This document shows, piece by piece, positions 11,456 through 20,548 of a stretch of DNA of 64,000 nucleotides. Each line of letters starts with the position of its first letter. Position 1 is the stretch's first letter. Source of the stretch: Cornus controversa (taxonomy: Eukaryota; Streptophyta; Magnoliopsida; Cornales; Cornaceae); contig CM048847.1 of the NCBI GenBank assembly GCA_026545225.1, positions 15,495,835 through 15,559,834 on the forward strand, read 5' to 3'. The position numbers and the translations under genes are program-made. The notes beneath the pieces are model-generated. The model did no database searches, was not told the origin of the DNA, and saw only the letters and a list, made by a program, of their open reading frames with translations.

Positions 11456-11828
11456 CCGAAAAACTCTGGATCGAGGGGTTCATCGATCTTTCTTTTTGGT
11501 GATCTAATAAACTAAGATATCTCCGAATTTAAGCTTGAGCTTCCTCAAGAAATTCTTCACTCCGCAAATTAATTCTAGTTTGTTCTAGATCAATTTTTTA
11601 GTAAATTCGATTGCAAATCTGGTTTTTGAACTAATACATATAATAGATAACCTAAAGCAAGTAAAAAATGAAAATCTTGCAGATTTGAAAAAACATTTCA
11701 TTGGAAAAAATGGAAGAAATCCTTTACGAAATTTCTAGTGAGGATGAATCTTCTGATGAAGAATTAGTTCAAGTTCTTCTAAGATTCCATAATCTCCGAA
11801 AAACTCTGGATCGAGGGGTTCATCGATC

Positions 11829-12165
11829 TTACAGACACAAACACACGGAAGCGATTTACACGAACAGGAGCTGAATATTACAACTGAGAGAAAACATAAA
11901 AGATATTAGAGGGCGTATTGTACAAGATGCCCCTCAACTTCAGTCTTTCTCTTCTTTTATAGACATTGGATGACTGGAGACCGGAGGCTGCGACAGTAAA
12001 CGGTGCGAATTACTGTAGCAGTACTGTAGCCTTTTTGACTTTCTTCTGACAAATTACTGTTTGTTTTTTGTCAGTTTCTGCCGACGGTTGCTTTCTACTG
12101 TAGTCTTTTTGACTTTACTGCCGACACTGCTTTAGCATCTTTACAGCCTTGTCTTGTGCTTGATA
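11829..12165 (-). promoter_or_regulatory. Pararetroviral intergenic region with promoter, left arm
   Basis: This is the inverted counterpart of 15090-15422, with the TATA box as CTTTTATAG at 11954-11962 on the plus strand. It points leftwards, antisense to the L1 reverse transcriptase. Confidence 0.6.
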
Positions 12166-13617
12166 TCACCCTTCCATCTGGTTTAGCAGGTTATGGAGTT
12201 CATATTCATCAAGGTCCGGAGGAGTTTCTGGACTTTGTGCATCATGATGATTAATAAAATAATCTTCCATTTCTGCGGAGTGGAGAATTTCTTGAGGAAG
12301 CTCAAGCTTAAATTCAGAGATATCTTTGAGAAGACTTTTTGCCTCTTGAAGATGCTGAGCCGAATATGAAAGAAAATCGATACTTAAATCAGTGACAAAA
12401 ATCCTTCTTCCATCAGAAACCATTGTTAATAGTTTTGATGTATTGAGTAGGGTGAGAGCAGTGTTTTTTAGATGGACTAAACTCTCAATAGCAAGGTTTC
12501 TTGGAGTAAGATCCTTTGCTAATTTAAGAGAATCTTCTCGAGGGTTTTCGAGATATTCTGCATCAGTCATGGTTTTTAAATACCAAATCTGATATGGTTG
12601 GAAGAAACGAGTTTTTTCTCGCCATCCGATTGAACTGGATATCCAAAAGGAGAGTACTCTATTACAGATCCAATTACTAGTGCATTTGAAGATCATTGAT
12701 TTGATCATTGCTGGTAAATTGGTTTCCGGATAATGTGATTGGATAATTAGTTTGTTTACTATTCCCCAATCAATCATTTCCAATGGCCATAGCAGATGGG
12801 TTCCGAGACCAAGCTTTGGAAAACCATCATTCAAATTAATATATTGATGATGTTCAAAATAAAAATTTGATAAAGTCCAGTAATTGTTTTCAACACCAAA
12901 CTTTATTTTGATAAAAATATGGCTTGGGAAAGCAGTTTTTGCTTTTTCAAAAAGACAAATTCTTTTTATCCTTTCGAAAATGGGTGCTGGAAAATCATTT
13001 TTTAGCATTTCAGCAAGTTATAGATACCAGTCGATTCTTTCGGGTGGAATGTCTTTCTCCCAATCAACTTGTGAAACCATTTTAATACATAGATCTTTAA
13101 AATATAAAGATGAAGTATTTAGATCAGCTATTTGTTTAGCTAATTTACTTAAAAAATTACGAAAGATTTTTCTTTGTTCTGTTATATGGGATTTCCATGA
13201 CAGATTGAGATTATCATAGATATCCAAGGGGATTCCTGGATTGAAAAAGTCAGAAACCTCATCGATTTCTTGCTTTTGAAAATATTTTTTGGATGCAATT
13301 CCAACGTTGAAAAAAGCTTGTTTAGCTTCTTCATGAGTCTCAAAGACCTTAAAACAGGCTCCTTTGAAACGGTTAGTTTGATTATAACATTCAAACCATG
13401 TTGCATAGATTCCTGATTGGAATCCTGAAAAGACTACAAACCATTGATTTATGGATGTAGAAGATGCTGGTTGCATCAAGGATTGCTTCAAGGATGGTGC
13501 TTTTTTAGCAATCGTCACCCAATCACTGGCCTTTCCTTTTCCTTTATCTCTATCCATCATAAAAGTTCCTGCTAAGAAAATCGGCAAGAAGATTAAAGTG
13601 GTATAACAATATTTCAC
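12166..13617 (-). pseudogene. Pararetrovirus transactivator/viroplasmin-like gene, left arm
   Basis: The translated N-terminal part holds WFVVFSGFQSGIYATWFEC and RFKGACFKVFETHEEAKQAF, the caulimovirus viroplasmin (Cauli_VI, RNase H1 N-terminal-like) domain. A Lys-rich start (MMDRDKGKGKASDW) precedes it, and an uncharacterised alpha-rich C-terminal part ends in an acidic PPDLDEYELHNLLNQ segment. In caulimoviruses this protein forms inclusion bodies and allows reinitiation of translation on polycistronic RNA. The copy is a broken fossil. The other arm carries the same gene on the plus strand. Confidence 0.8.
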
Positions 13618-13690
13618 TTTACTCCTTTGAAGTAGAACACCTTAAACTTTACTCCTTTGAAGTAGAACACCTTAAAGGAACTAATAATTT
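13590..13690. repeat. Spacer between the inverted pararetroviral arms with a 30-bp direct repeat
   Basis: The inverted similarity stops at CGGCAAGA (13582-13589) and TCTTGCCG (13691-13698). Between them the stretch ACTTTACTCCTTTGAAGTAG plus ten further bases occurs twice head-to-tail. This would be the loop of any hairpin transcript. Confidence 0.85.
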
Positions 13691-13692
13691 TC

Positions 13693-15089
13693 TTGCCGAT
13701 TTTCTTAGCAGGAACTTTTATGATGGATAGAGATAAAGGAAAAGGAAAGGCCAGTGACTGGGTGACGATTGCTAAAAAAGCACCATCCTTGAAGCAATCC
13801 TTGATGCAACCAGCATCTCCTACATCCATAAATCAATGGTTTGTAGTCTTTTCAGGATTCCAACCAGGAATCTATGCAACATGGTTTGAATGTTATAATC
13901 AAACTAACCGTTTCAAAGGAGTCTGTTTTAAGGTCTTTGAGACTCATGAAGAAGCTAAACAAGCTTTCTTCAACGTTGGAATTGCATCCAAAAAATATTT
14001 TCAAAAGCAAGAAATCGATGAGGTTTCTGACTTTTTCAATCCAGGAATCCCCTTGGATATCTATGATAATCTCAATCTGTCATGGAAATCTTTCGTAATT
14101 TTTTAAGTAAATTAGCTAAACAAATAGCTGATCTAAATACTTCATCTTTATATTTTAAAGATCTATGTATTAAAATGGTTTCACAAGTTGATTGGGAGAA
14201 AGACATTCCACCCGAAAGAATCGACTGGTATCTACAACTTGCTGAAATGCTAAAAAATGATTTTCCAGCACCCATTTTCGAAAGGATAAAAAGAATTTGT
14301 CTTTTTGAAAAAGCAAAAACTGCTTTCCCAAGCCATATTTTTATCAAAATAAAGTTTGGTGTTGAAAACAATTACTGGACTTTATCAAATTTTTATTTTG
14401 AACATCATCAATATATTATTTTGAATGATGGTTTTCCAAAGCTTGGTCTCGGAACCCATTTGCTATGGCCATTGGAAATGATTGATTGGGGAATAGTAAA
14501 CAAACTAATTATCCAATCACATTATCCGAAAACCAATTTACCAGCAATGATCAAATCAATGATCTTCAAATGCACTAGTAACTGGATCTGTAATAGAATA
14601 CTCTCCTTTTGGATATCCAGTTCAATCGGATGGCGAGAAAAAACTCGTTTCTTCCAACCATATCAGATTTGGTATTTAAAAACCATGACTGATGCAGAAT
14701 ATCTCGAAAACCCTCGAGAAGATTCTCTTAAATTAGCAAAGGATCTTACTCCAAGAAACCTTGCTATTGAGAGTTTAGTCCGTCTAAAAAACACTGCTCT
14801 CACCCTACTCAATACATCAAAACTATTAACAATGGTTTCTGATGGAAGAAGGATTTTTGTCACTGATTTAAGTATTGATTTTCTTTCATATTCGGCTCAG
14901 CATCTTCAAGAGGCAAAAAGCCTTCTCAAAGATATCTCCGAATTTAAGCTTGAGCTTCCTCAAGAAATTCTCCACTCCGCAGAAATGGAAGATTATTTTA
15001 TTAATCATCATGATGCACAAAGTCCAGAAACTCCTCCGGACCTTGATAAATATGAACTCCATAACCTGCTAAACCAGATGGAAGGGTGA
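13693..15089 (+). pseudogene. Pararetrovirus transactivator/viroplasmin-like gene, right arm
   Basis: This is the plus-strand twin of the gene in the left arm: same Lys-rich start, same viroplasmin signature (WFVVFSGFQPGIYATWFEC), same C-terminal acidic tail (PPDLDKYELHNLLNQ). Substitutions relative to the left arm are few (for example P/S and V/A in the viroplasmin domain, K/E in the tail). It is a broken fossil copy. The non-coding region with the promoter follows directly at 15090. Confidence 0.8.
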
Positions 15090-15422
15090 TATCAAGCACA
15101 AGACAAGGCTGTAAAGATGCTAAAGCAGTGTTGGCAGCAAAGTCAAAAAGACTACAGTAGAAAGCAACCGTCTGCAGAAACTGACAAAAAACAGTAATTT
15201 GTCAGAAGAAAGTCAAAAAGGCTACAGTGCTGCTACAGTAATTCGCACCGTTTACTGTCACAGCCTCCGGTCTCCAGTCATCCAATGTCTATAAAAGAAG
15301 AGAAAGACTGAAGTTGAGGGGCATCTTGTACAATACGCCCTCTAATATCTTTTATGTTTTCTCTCAGTTGTAATATTCAGCTCCTGTTCTTGTAAATCGC
15401 TTCCGTGTGTTTGTGTCTGTAA
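15090..15422 (+). promoter_or_regulatory. Pararetroviral intergenic region with promoter, right arm
   Basis: The sequence downstream of the transactivator gene has repeated CTACAGTA/TACTGTAG-type words and then CTATAAAAG (TATA box, 15289-15297). A leader-like stretch TCAGTTGTAATATTCAGC and a Gly/Thr-rich end at 15422 follow. Its position after the transactivator matches the main full-length RNA promoter of caulimovirids. Direction is outward, into the 3' half of the interrupted L1. Activity is inferred only from the motif and position. Confidence 0.6.
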
Positions 15423-15423
15423 A

Positions 15424-16372
15424 TGGAGCTTGCCGGTTGAAAGAAACAGTATCTATCAAAAGGAGGGCGAATTACTCTATGAAGAGCACTCTTTCGAATC
15501 TTCCAACATATTTCATGTCCTTATTTTTTATGCCAATGTCAGTTGCAAGGAGGCTAGAGAGGATTCAAAGTAAGTTTTTGTGGGGAGGTTTAGGGGATAA
15601 GTTCAAATTCCAATTGGTGAGCTGGGGGAAGGTGTGTACCCCGATTCAGAAAGGGGGATTGGGAATAAAGAGGTTGGATTTGTTCAATAAGGCATTATTG
15701 GGCAAATAGCTTTGGTGTTTCAGAGTTAAGAGGTCTAGATTGTGGAGGGTTGTTGTTAGTCGAGTGGAGAAGGAGTTGGTGGTTGGCGATCTACGAAGAT
15801 GAACTTTCCTGTCGGGGTGGGGGTTTGGAAATGTATTCGGAAAGGTTGGGATGAGTTCTCCAAACACATTCGATTTAGGGTGAGAAATGGGAGACATTAA
15901 TTTTTGGAAGGACATTTGGTGTGGGGAAATATCTTTGGGCCATAAGTTCTCTAGACTATTCAGGATTGCAACAAACATGCAAGCCTTAGTTACCTACTGT
16001 TATCAGCTTGATAGTGGATGATTGACTTGGGATGTGCACTTTCATAGGGCATTCCATGACTAGGAGCTTACAGAGATTGCAGAGTTTATGGCCCTTTTGT
16101 ATAGTCAGAGGGGGGAGGGGATGGACGAGATGGCAATTTGAGGTTCGTTCCTTCTATAGAATCCTCACGGATTTCACGGGTCCCATCTTCCCTTGGAAGG
16201 CAATTTGGAGAGCAAAGGCCCCCTTAAAGGTGGTCTTCTTTACTTGGACAGCTACCTTAGGCAAGATTCTTACCATAGATAACCTCAGGAGAAGGGGTCG
16301 AATTATGGTGAATTGGTGTTGCATGTGCAAGAGGTCGGAGGAAATGGTGAACCATCTTCTTATGGTATAGGA
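15424..16372 (+). pseudogene. L1 reverse transcriptase C-terminal part and zinc-binding end
   Basis: After the viral block the L1 resumes. Frame 15407-15709 contains [34 protein letters not shown] and [20 protein letters not shown], the conserved thumb/connection region. Frame 16032-16370 contains FPWKAIWRAKAPLKVVFFTW, TLGKILTIDNLRRRG and NWCCMCKRSEEMVNHLL, the zinc-binding RT-associated domain with its C-x2-C pair. Both parts lie in different frames with degenerate sequence between them. No 3' UTR or A-tail is present after 16372. Confidence 0.85.
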
Positions 16373-16704
16373 AGGAGTGACAACCAGTTCTAAAAGAGCA
16401 AATGAAAGACGATGAAATTTTAAATTAGAAAAATATCAACTCCAAGATGACTGCATCGACAAAAAAACTGACCTCTATGATACAAAGATTTGGGGTCAAT
16501 CTCACGTGCCCTTAAAACTTGATTCCTGCCTATTGTAATTTTCCCAAGCTAGCTTCCCAAATTCTTATGCAGTAAACACTCTTCTAAACATGATTTTATA
16601 AGCTCTGACCCCAAAAGAACCTAAAAGAATACATTGAAGCGATATAGGCTTCCACTAAAAACTTCATCCAAAGACATGAATTAAAATAGTTTCAGGATAT
16701 AAAC

Positions 16705-17251
16705 CTTCCAGTTCTCATAAGTGGCCTGGACAATCTCTTTGTTCAAAGCCTTTGAATCATCGTTTTTTAGGAACTTCAAGTACAAGTCATGAAAATTCAG
16801 CTCAATGTCTGCTCTGTTAAGAAAAACAAAGAAGTGGGTGATAGATCGGGGTGGTAAATAAAACTATTAAACAATACAATGCATATCATAATACACACGT
16901 GCATGTACAAAACAAGAACAAAGAAGCAACTGCTGAATCTGAATTGTTAATAAACATTGGTTGCATTAATATTAACATCACTAGAGAGATTCGCTCCTAA
17001 AACGGAAAAGATAGCATTTTTTATACTATGTTAAATTCATGATATCGACACGTGTGTATAAAAGAACCATAGATACCTCATAGGCTCATACACTCACCTT
17101 TTCATCACCATATGCTGCGCAAACCAGATAACCAGGTATAATACTGCTCTTTCTAAAATTCAATAAATTCTTTCGCCTTAGCTTCAATATTTGAAGTAGA
17201 TAAATTATTAATAAGAAATGATATCTTGTCCTGAATCTCTGATGCTGGAGA
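16705..17251 (-). pseudogene. NOT1: CCR4-NOT scaffold (NOT1/CNOT1) fragment, two exons
   Basis: Exon 17098-17251 begins after TTTATGCAG and reads ASEIQDKISFLINNLSTSNI then EAKAKEFIEF, a stop, and KEQYYTW; it ends AAAAG followed by GTGAG. Exon 16705-16813 begins after TTAACAG and reads ADIELNFHDLYLKFL and SKALNKEIVQATYENWK, followed by GTTTAT. The codon phase across the 284-bp intron is consistent (AAAAG plus A). These match the central part of plant NOT1, the scaffold of the deadenylase complex. An in-frame stop, a small insertion near the end of the first exon and the absence of neighbouring exons make it a non-functional genomic fragment, not a processed copy. Confidence 0.8.
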
Positions 17252-18673
17252 CTGCATAAAGAACGCAATTAAATCATTGACTGTTAAACAAGTACAACTG
17301 ATAAACAGCATAAAACAAAAATGTAAAGACACAACATCCTATTGTGGAAGGTGCAAAATATTTCAAAGATGACCTTTTCTCTAATATAAATACCTAGTAA
17401 TGCAACAATCAAAATGCAAAAGGTTGTTCACATTATATTTGAAAAGGGCGGACAACTGTTCAACAATTAGAAAAAAAGGTTAAAATAAAACGGAAGAACA
17501 AATGAAGAAAAAGACAACACTCCACTAAGAGAACACATTCAATATTTTTGGCATTACAAGATTGACGCATCCTATTTGATGCGGGACCCACAACATTGTA
17601 ACAAGGACATGGTTGTGTTGGTTTATGTCTTTATCTTAGTTTGCTCTTTTAATGTAAAAAAGACTCAAATTCTAATTCTTATTTCTTTTCAAATAGAGCT
17701 GACAGCCCTTGAGCTTGAAGAGCATTTCTGTAATTTTGCAGCACTCAAAAAGCTTAAATTCTTCTAGAAAAAGCTTTTCTGTCATTATTCACATTGACTT
17801 TACTTCCTTGCAGCCTGTGCATCAGTTTCTAAAAGAAGAGGGCAGTTTGGTACTATATATGAAAAATTCTTTTCTAAGGGGCGTTTATGTCAATGACTAA
17901 TATTAACAAATTGTACAAGTATGAAATATCTTATTAACTCTGGCTAACAAGTGAAATATGAAGAAAAAGATGAATAATTGCATGACTAACCTACAAACTA
18001 AAGCAAACAAGTGAGAGAATTTAAATCAAAATTGAATAGTAAAAAAAGTAAAAGGAAATTAAAAACATGAAACCAGTCGGAAATATGGACTCCAAGTTCT
18101 ATGGAATCCAACCAAAGATAACAGCAACAATTTTGAGCTGCTTTTCAGGTCTTTGGGAAGAATTTGTATTCCTCAAATAGATTGGCAATCATGCACTCAA
18201 TTTCATCAATATCTCTCAATAAAATAAAAATAATGATATAGTGGCAAAATCTTAATGCATGGTGTCAGGACACTTCAGTGATAGAGACCCACAAGGCATA
18301 TCATGTAATCTGGTACATGAAATATTTCCAGGTAAAAAATCAATACAGCAAAAAAAAAATGAACAACAGAGCTTGCTTTTCCTTTTTTTTTTTAATATAA
18401 AATTTACATAAAATATATACAACATTTTTCAAACATAAATGAGACTCTACTCATTTTGTAGAGATAGAGATAGAAAAAGCGTGTGTAAATTGCTTGTTCC
18501 TTGAAAGTTCAAACACGATCACCATCACTCTCTCAAAAAAAATAAAAATAAAGATATAGTGTCAAAAGCTCAATGCGTGGTATCGGACACTTAAAATGTA
18601 TTTAATGAAATGAGGATAAACCACAAAACTGAACATAAGAAACCAAATTACTTGAATAAAATATAAGGCCTAC

Positions 18674-18975
18674 CTCAAATAACATGCTCATGAGTAACTT
18701 GTCCAGATCTTCCAAACCAGGGTTTTCAAGAGAAGATCACTAGCTAGACAGAGTAAGAGAAAGAATGGAAGAATGAGGCTTAGCAATATTGAAGACAGAA
18801 CAAATTTATATAGTCGTGAGCATGTGGAAAATAATAACAAATTAGGGCCTTACCTTACTGAAGAATCCATGATCTGCATCACATCACAGAGACCCCCCAG
18901 GTCAATTCTATCAGGGCTTATCAAATCTAACACCAATTTTCTATAAGGATTTTCTTTAAAAGGTAATAAGACCTT
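18674..18975 (-). pseudogene. Two unassigned exon-like segments
   Basis: On the minus strand, about 18975-18854 reads FKENPYRKLVLDLISPDRID then LGGLCDVMQIMDSSVR and ends AAG followed by GTAAGG. About 18730-18674 reads LENPGLEDLDKLLMSMLFE and ends GAG followed by GTAGGC. Both look like coding exons with donor sites, but I do not recognise the protein. They sit between the two copies of the NOT1 exon and share its strand, so they may belong to the same or to another fragmented gene. Confidence 0.35.
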
Positions 18976-19586
18976 CCCTCAAATCTTAAAAGTTGGGCCC
19001 CTAAAAATTGAGATAGATATGCAGAAACTGAGACCTTTACCATAGTAAAATTTAAAATTGCCACACACAAGAGAGAGGTACATTAGATACACACAATATT
19101 CCACACAAGTAATGCTCGACATGTAGGCAAAAAAAAAAGAAGAATGATAGAACATTCTAAAGGAATTGCAAAAACAATACCAATAAATAAATAAATAAAA
19201 ATGAGCATATAGAGATGATGTGCTGAGAGATTAAAATACAAGTCAGCCCCAAATAAAAAGAAATGATAACATAAAAGGCAGTCCTGACAGCACTGTACAA
19301 TTAAAATTATACTTTGAAGTAAATGATGTTGAACATAAGCTGCCAAAAGTAGACCGAGAGAATCTCACTTTGTCACCTACCATTTCCATAGTTTATTTTT
19401 TTGGGTAAGAAGTTCCGTGGTTTATTTAGGAAGGAAAAAAACGTTGAGCTCATATAAAAGTAAAAGTAACAGTTTAATGTATTGCAGTAATAAACATTGG
19501 ACAACAATATTATAGCATGTTAAATTCATGATATGGACACGTGTATGAAAGAACCATAGATACCTCATAGGCTCACATACTCTCAC

Positions 19587-19695
19587 CTTTTCATCACCAT
19601 ATATTGTGCAAACAAGGTATAATATTGTTCTTTCAACAGGTCAAAAAATTATTAATAAGAAATGATATCTTGTCCTAAATCTCTAATGTTGGAGT
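19587..19695 (-). pseudogene. NOT1: Second copy of the NOT1 exon, internally deleted
   Basis: It begins after the acceptor CTGCAG and reads TLEI, stop, DKISFLINNF. After a shift it reads LKEQYYTLFAQYMVMKR and ends at AAAAG followed by GTGAGA. Compared with the exon at 17098-17251 it lacks about 45 bases in the middle, but it preserves the FAQYMVMKR end better. Together the two copies confirm the family assignment. Confidence 0.75.
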
Positions 19696-20528
19696 CTGCA
19701 TAAATAATGTAATTAAATCATCGACTGTTAAACAGGTACAACAAATAAACAACATAGAACAAAAATGTAAAGACGCAACATCCTACTGGGAAGGTTCAAA
19801 CTATTTCAAAGATAACATTTTCTCTAATATAAATACCTAGGAATGCTACAATCAGAATGCATGAGGTTGTACACCCTAAAAATAAATGCAAATGGTTGTC
19901 ATGGCTTAAAAACCAAGTACCAACCACAGACATAAACATTAAGTACATATAAATATTTGGCCGAGCCATTGAAAGATATAACTTATGGTCAAAATCCTCT
20001 GTGCATACAGATTATATCTGAAAAGATGTGTGGTGGACAACTATTCAACCTAGATGCTACCGGATCTACAAAGGATATACATATTCAAAGATTCAAACAA
20101 GAAAAATTTAAAAAGGAAAAATATGAGCACAGTGACAGTCAACTTTTACATAAGATGGTTGAAACTTGGACTTCCACTACCAAAGGGCTGTGTTACAGGA
20201 CTCTTGTATCTACCAAAGGGCTATGTTTGGACAACTGCTAATGATTCTACCCAGTATACTAGCTGTTTAAATTCACACGTTGGTCAATAGCAAACCATAT
20301 TGGCCCTTGCGGTGGACCCCATGGTGCCTATGTGAGAAAATATGTTGGACCTCTAAGGGTTGGTAGGTGGGGTAAATAATTATTTTAAAGGTGGAGAAAA
20401 TAGTAAAGTAAACAATGGTATGACCGAACCCAATTGAAATATGGGCTGCCTACGTATCCCAGCCATGAGTGGCATGGTGGGAATCAGGTCGAACGTAGTT
20501 CATCCCAAGGGTTGTGAAGTACCCAGGA

Positions 20529-20548
20529 GGGGGGGGGGGGGGGGGGGG
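20529..20548. repeat. Run of 20 guanines
   Basis: An uninterrupted G tract follows ACCCAGGAG in the long dispersed repeat. Such runs are prone to length error in sequencing and assembly and can form G-quadruplex structures. Confidence 0.9.

Larger units (their letters stand above)
11456..15423. mobile_element. Endogenous pararetrovirus (Caulimoviridae), inverted-arm arrangement
   Basis: A block of viral DNA interrupts the L1 RT. Two arms, 11829-13589 (minus) and 13691-15422 (plus), are inverted copies separated by a spacer of about 100 bp. Each holds a viroplasmin/transactivator-type reading region followed by a large non-coding region with a TATA box, the order seen downstream of gene VI in caulimovirids. 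An extra rearranged viral piece lies at 11456-11828. Only part of a viral genome is present (no RT, capsid or movement domain recognised), so the copy is defective. The arms differ at only about ten residues in some 480, so the duplication looks recent compared with the L1. The genus cannot be fixed by eye. Confidence 0.85.
6881..16372 (+). mobile_element. Degenerate L1-type LINE, split by an endogenous pararetrovirus
   Basis: Domain order is that of plant L1 elements: DUF4283-like ORF1 (about 6990-7700), a hydrophilic spacer, an apurinic-type endonuclease (about 9270-9960), reverse transcriptase (about 10250-11450, resuming at 15424-15710), and a zinc-binding RT C-terminal domain (16030-16370). 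The 3' UTR and A-tail are missing; the copy ends in the CKRSEEMVNHLLM segment. Stops and frameshifts occur in every domain, so the element is dead. The pararetroviral block 11456-15423 interrupts it between the RT core and the segment holding [11 protein letters not shown], with little LINE sequence lost. Confidence 0.9.
17000..19880. repeat. Direct duplication around a NOT1 exon
   Basis: The stretch about 17000-17460 recurs in the same orientation at about 19500-19880, including the CACGTGTATGAAAGAACC-like flank, the NOT1 exon and the downstream AAATGTAAAGAC and AATATAAATACCTAG words. Between the copies lie about 2 kb of AT-rich sequence. Clear divergence between the copies shows that the duplication is not recent. 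Confidence 0.75.
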
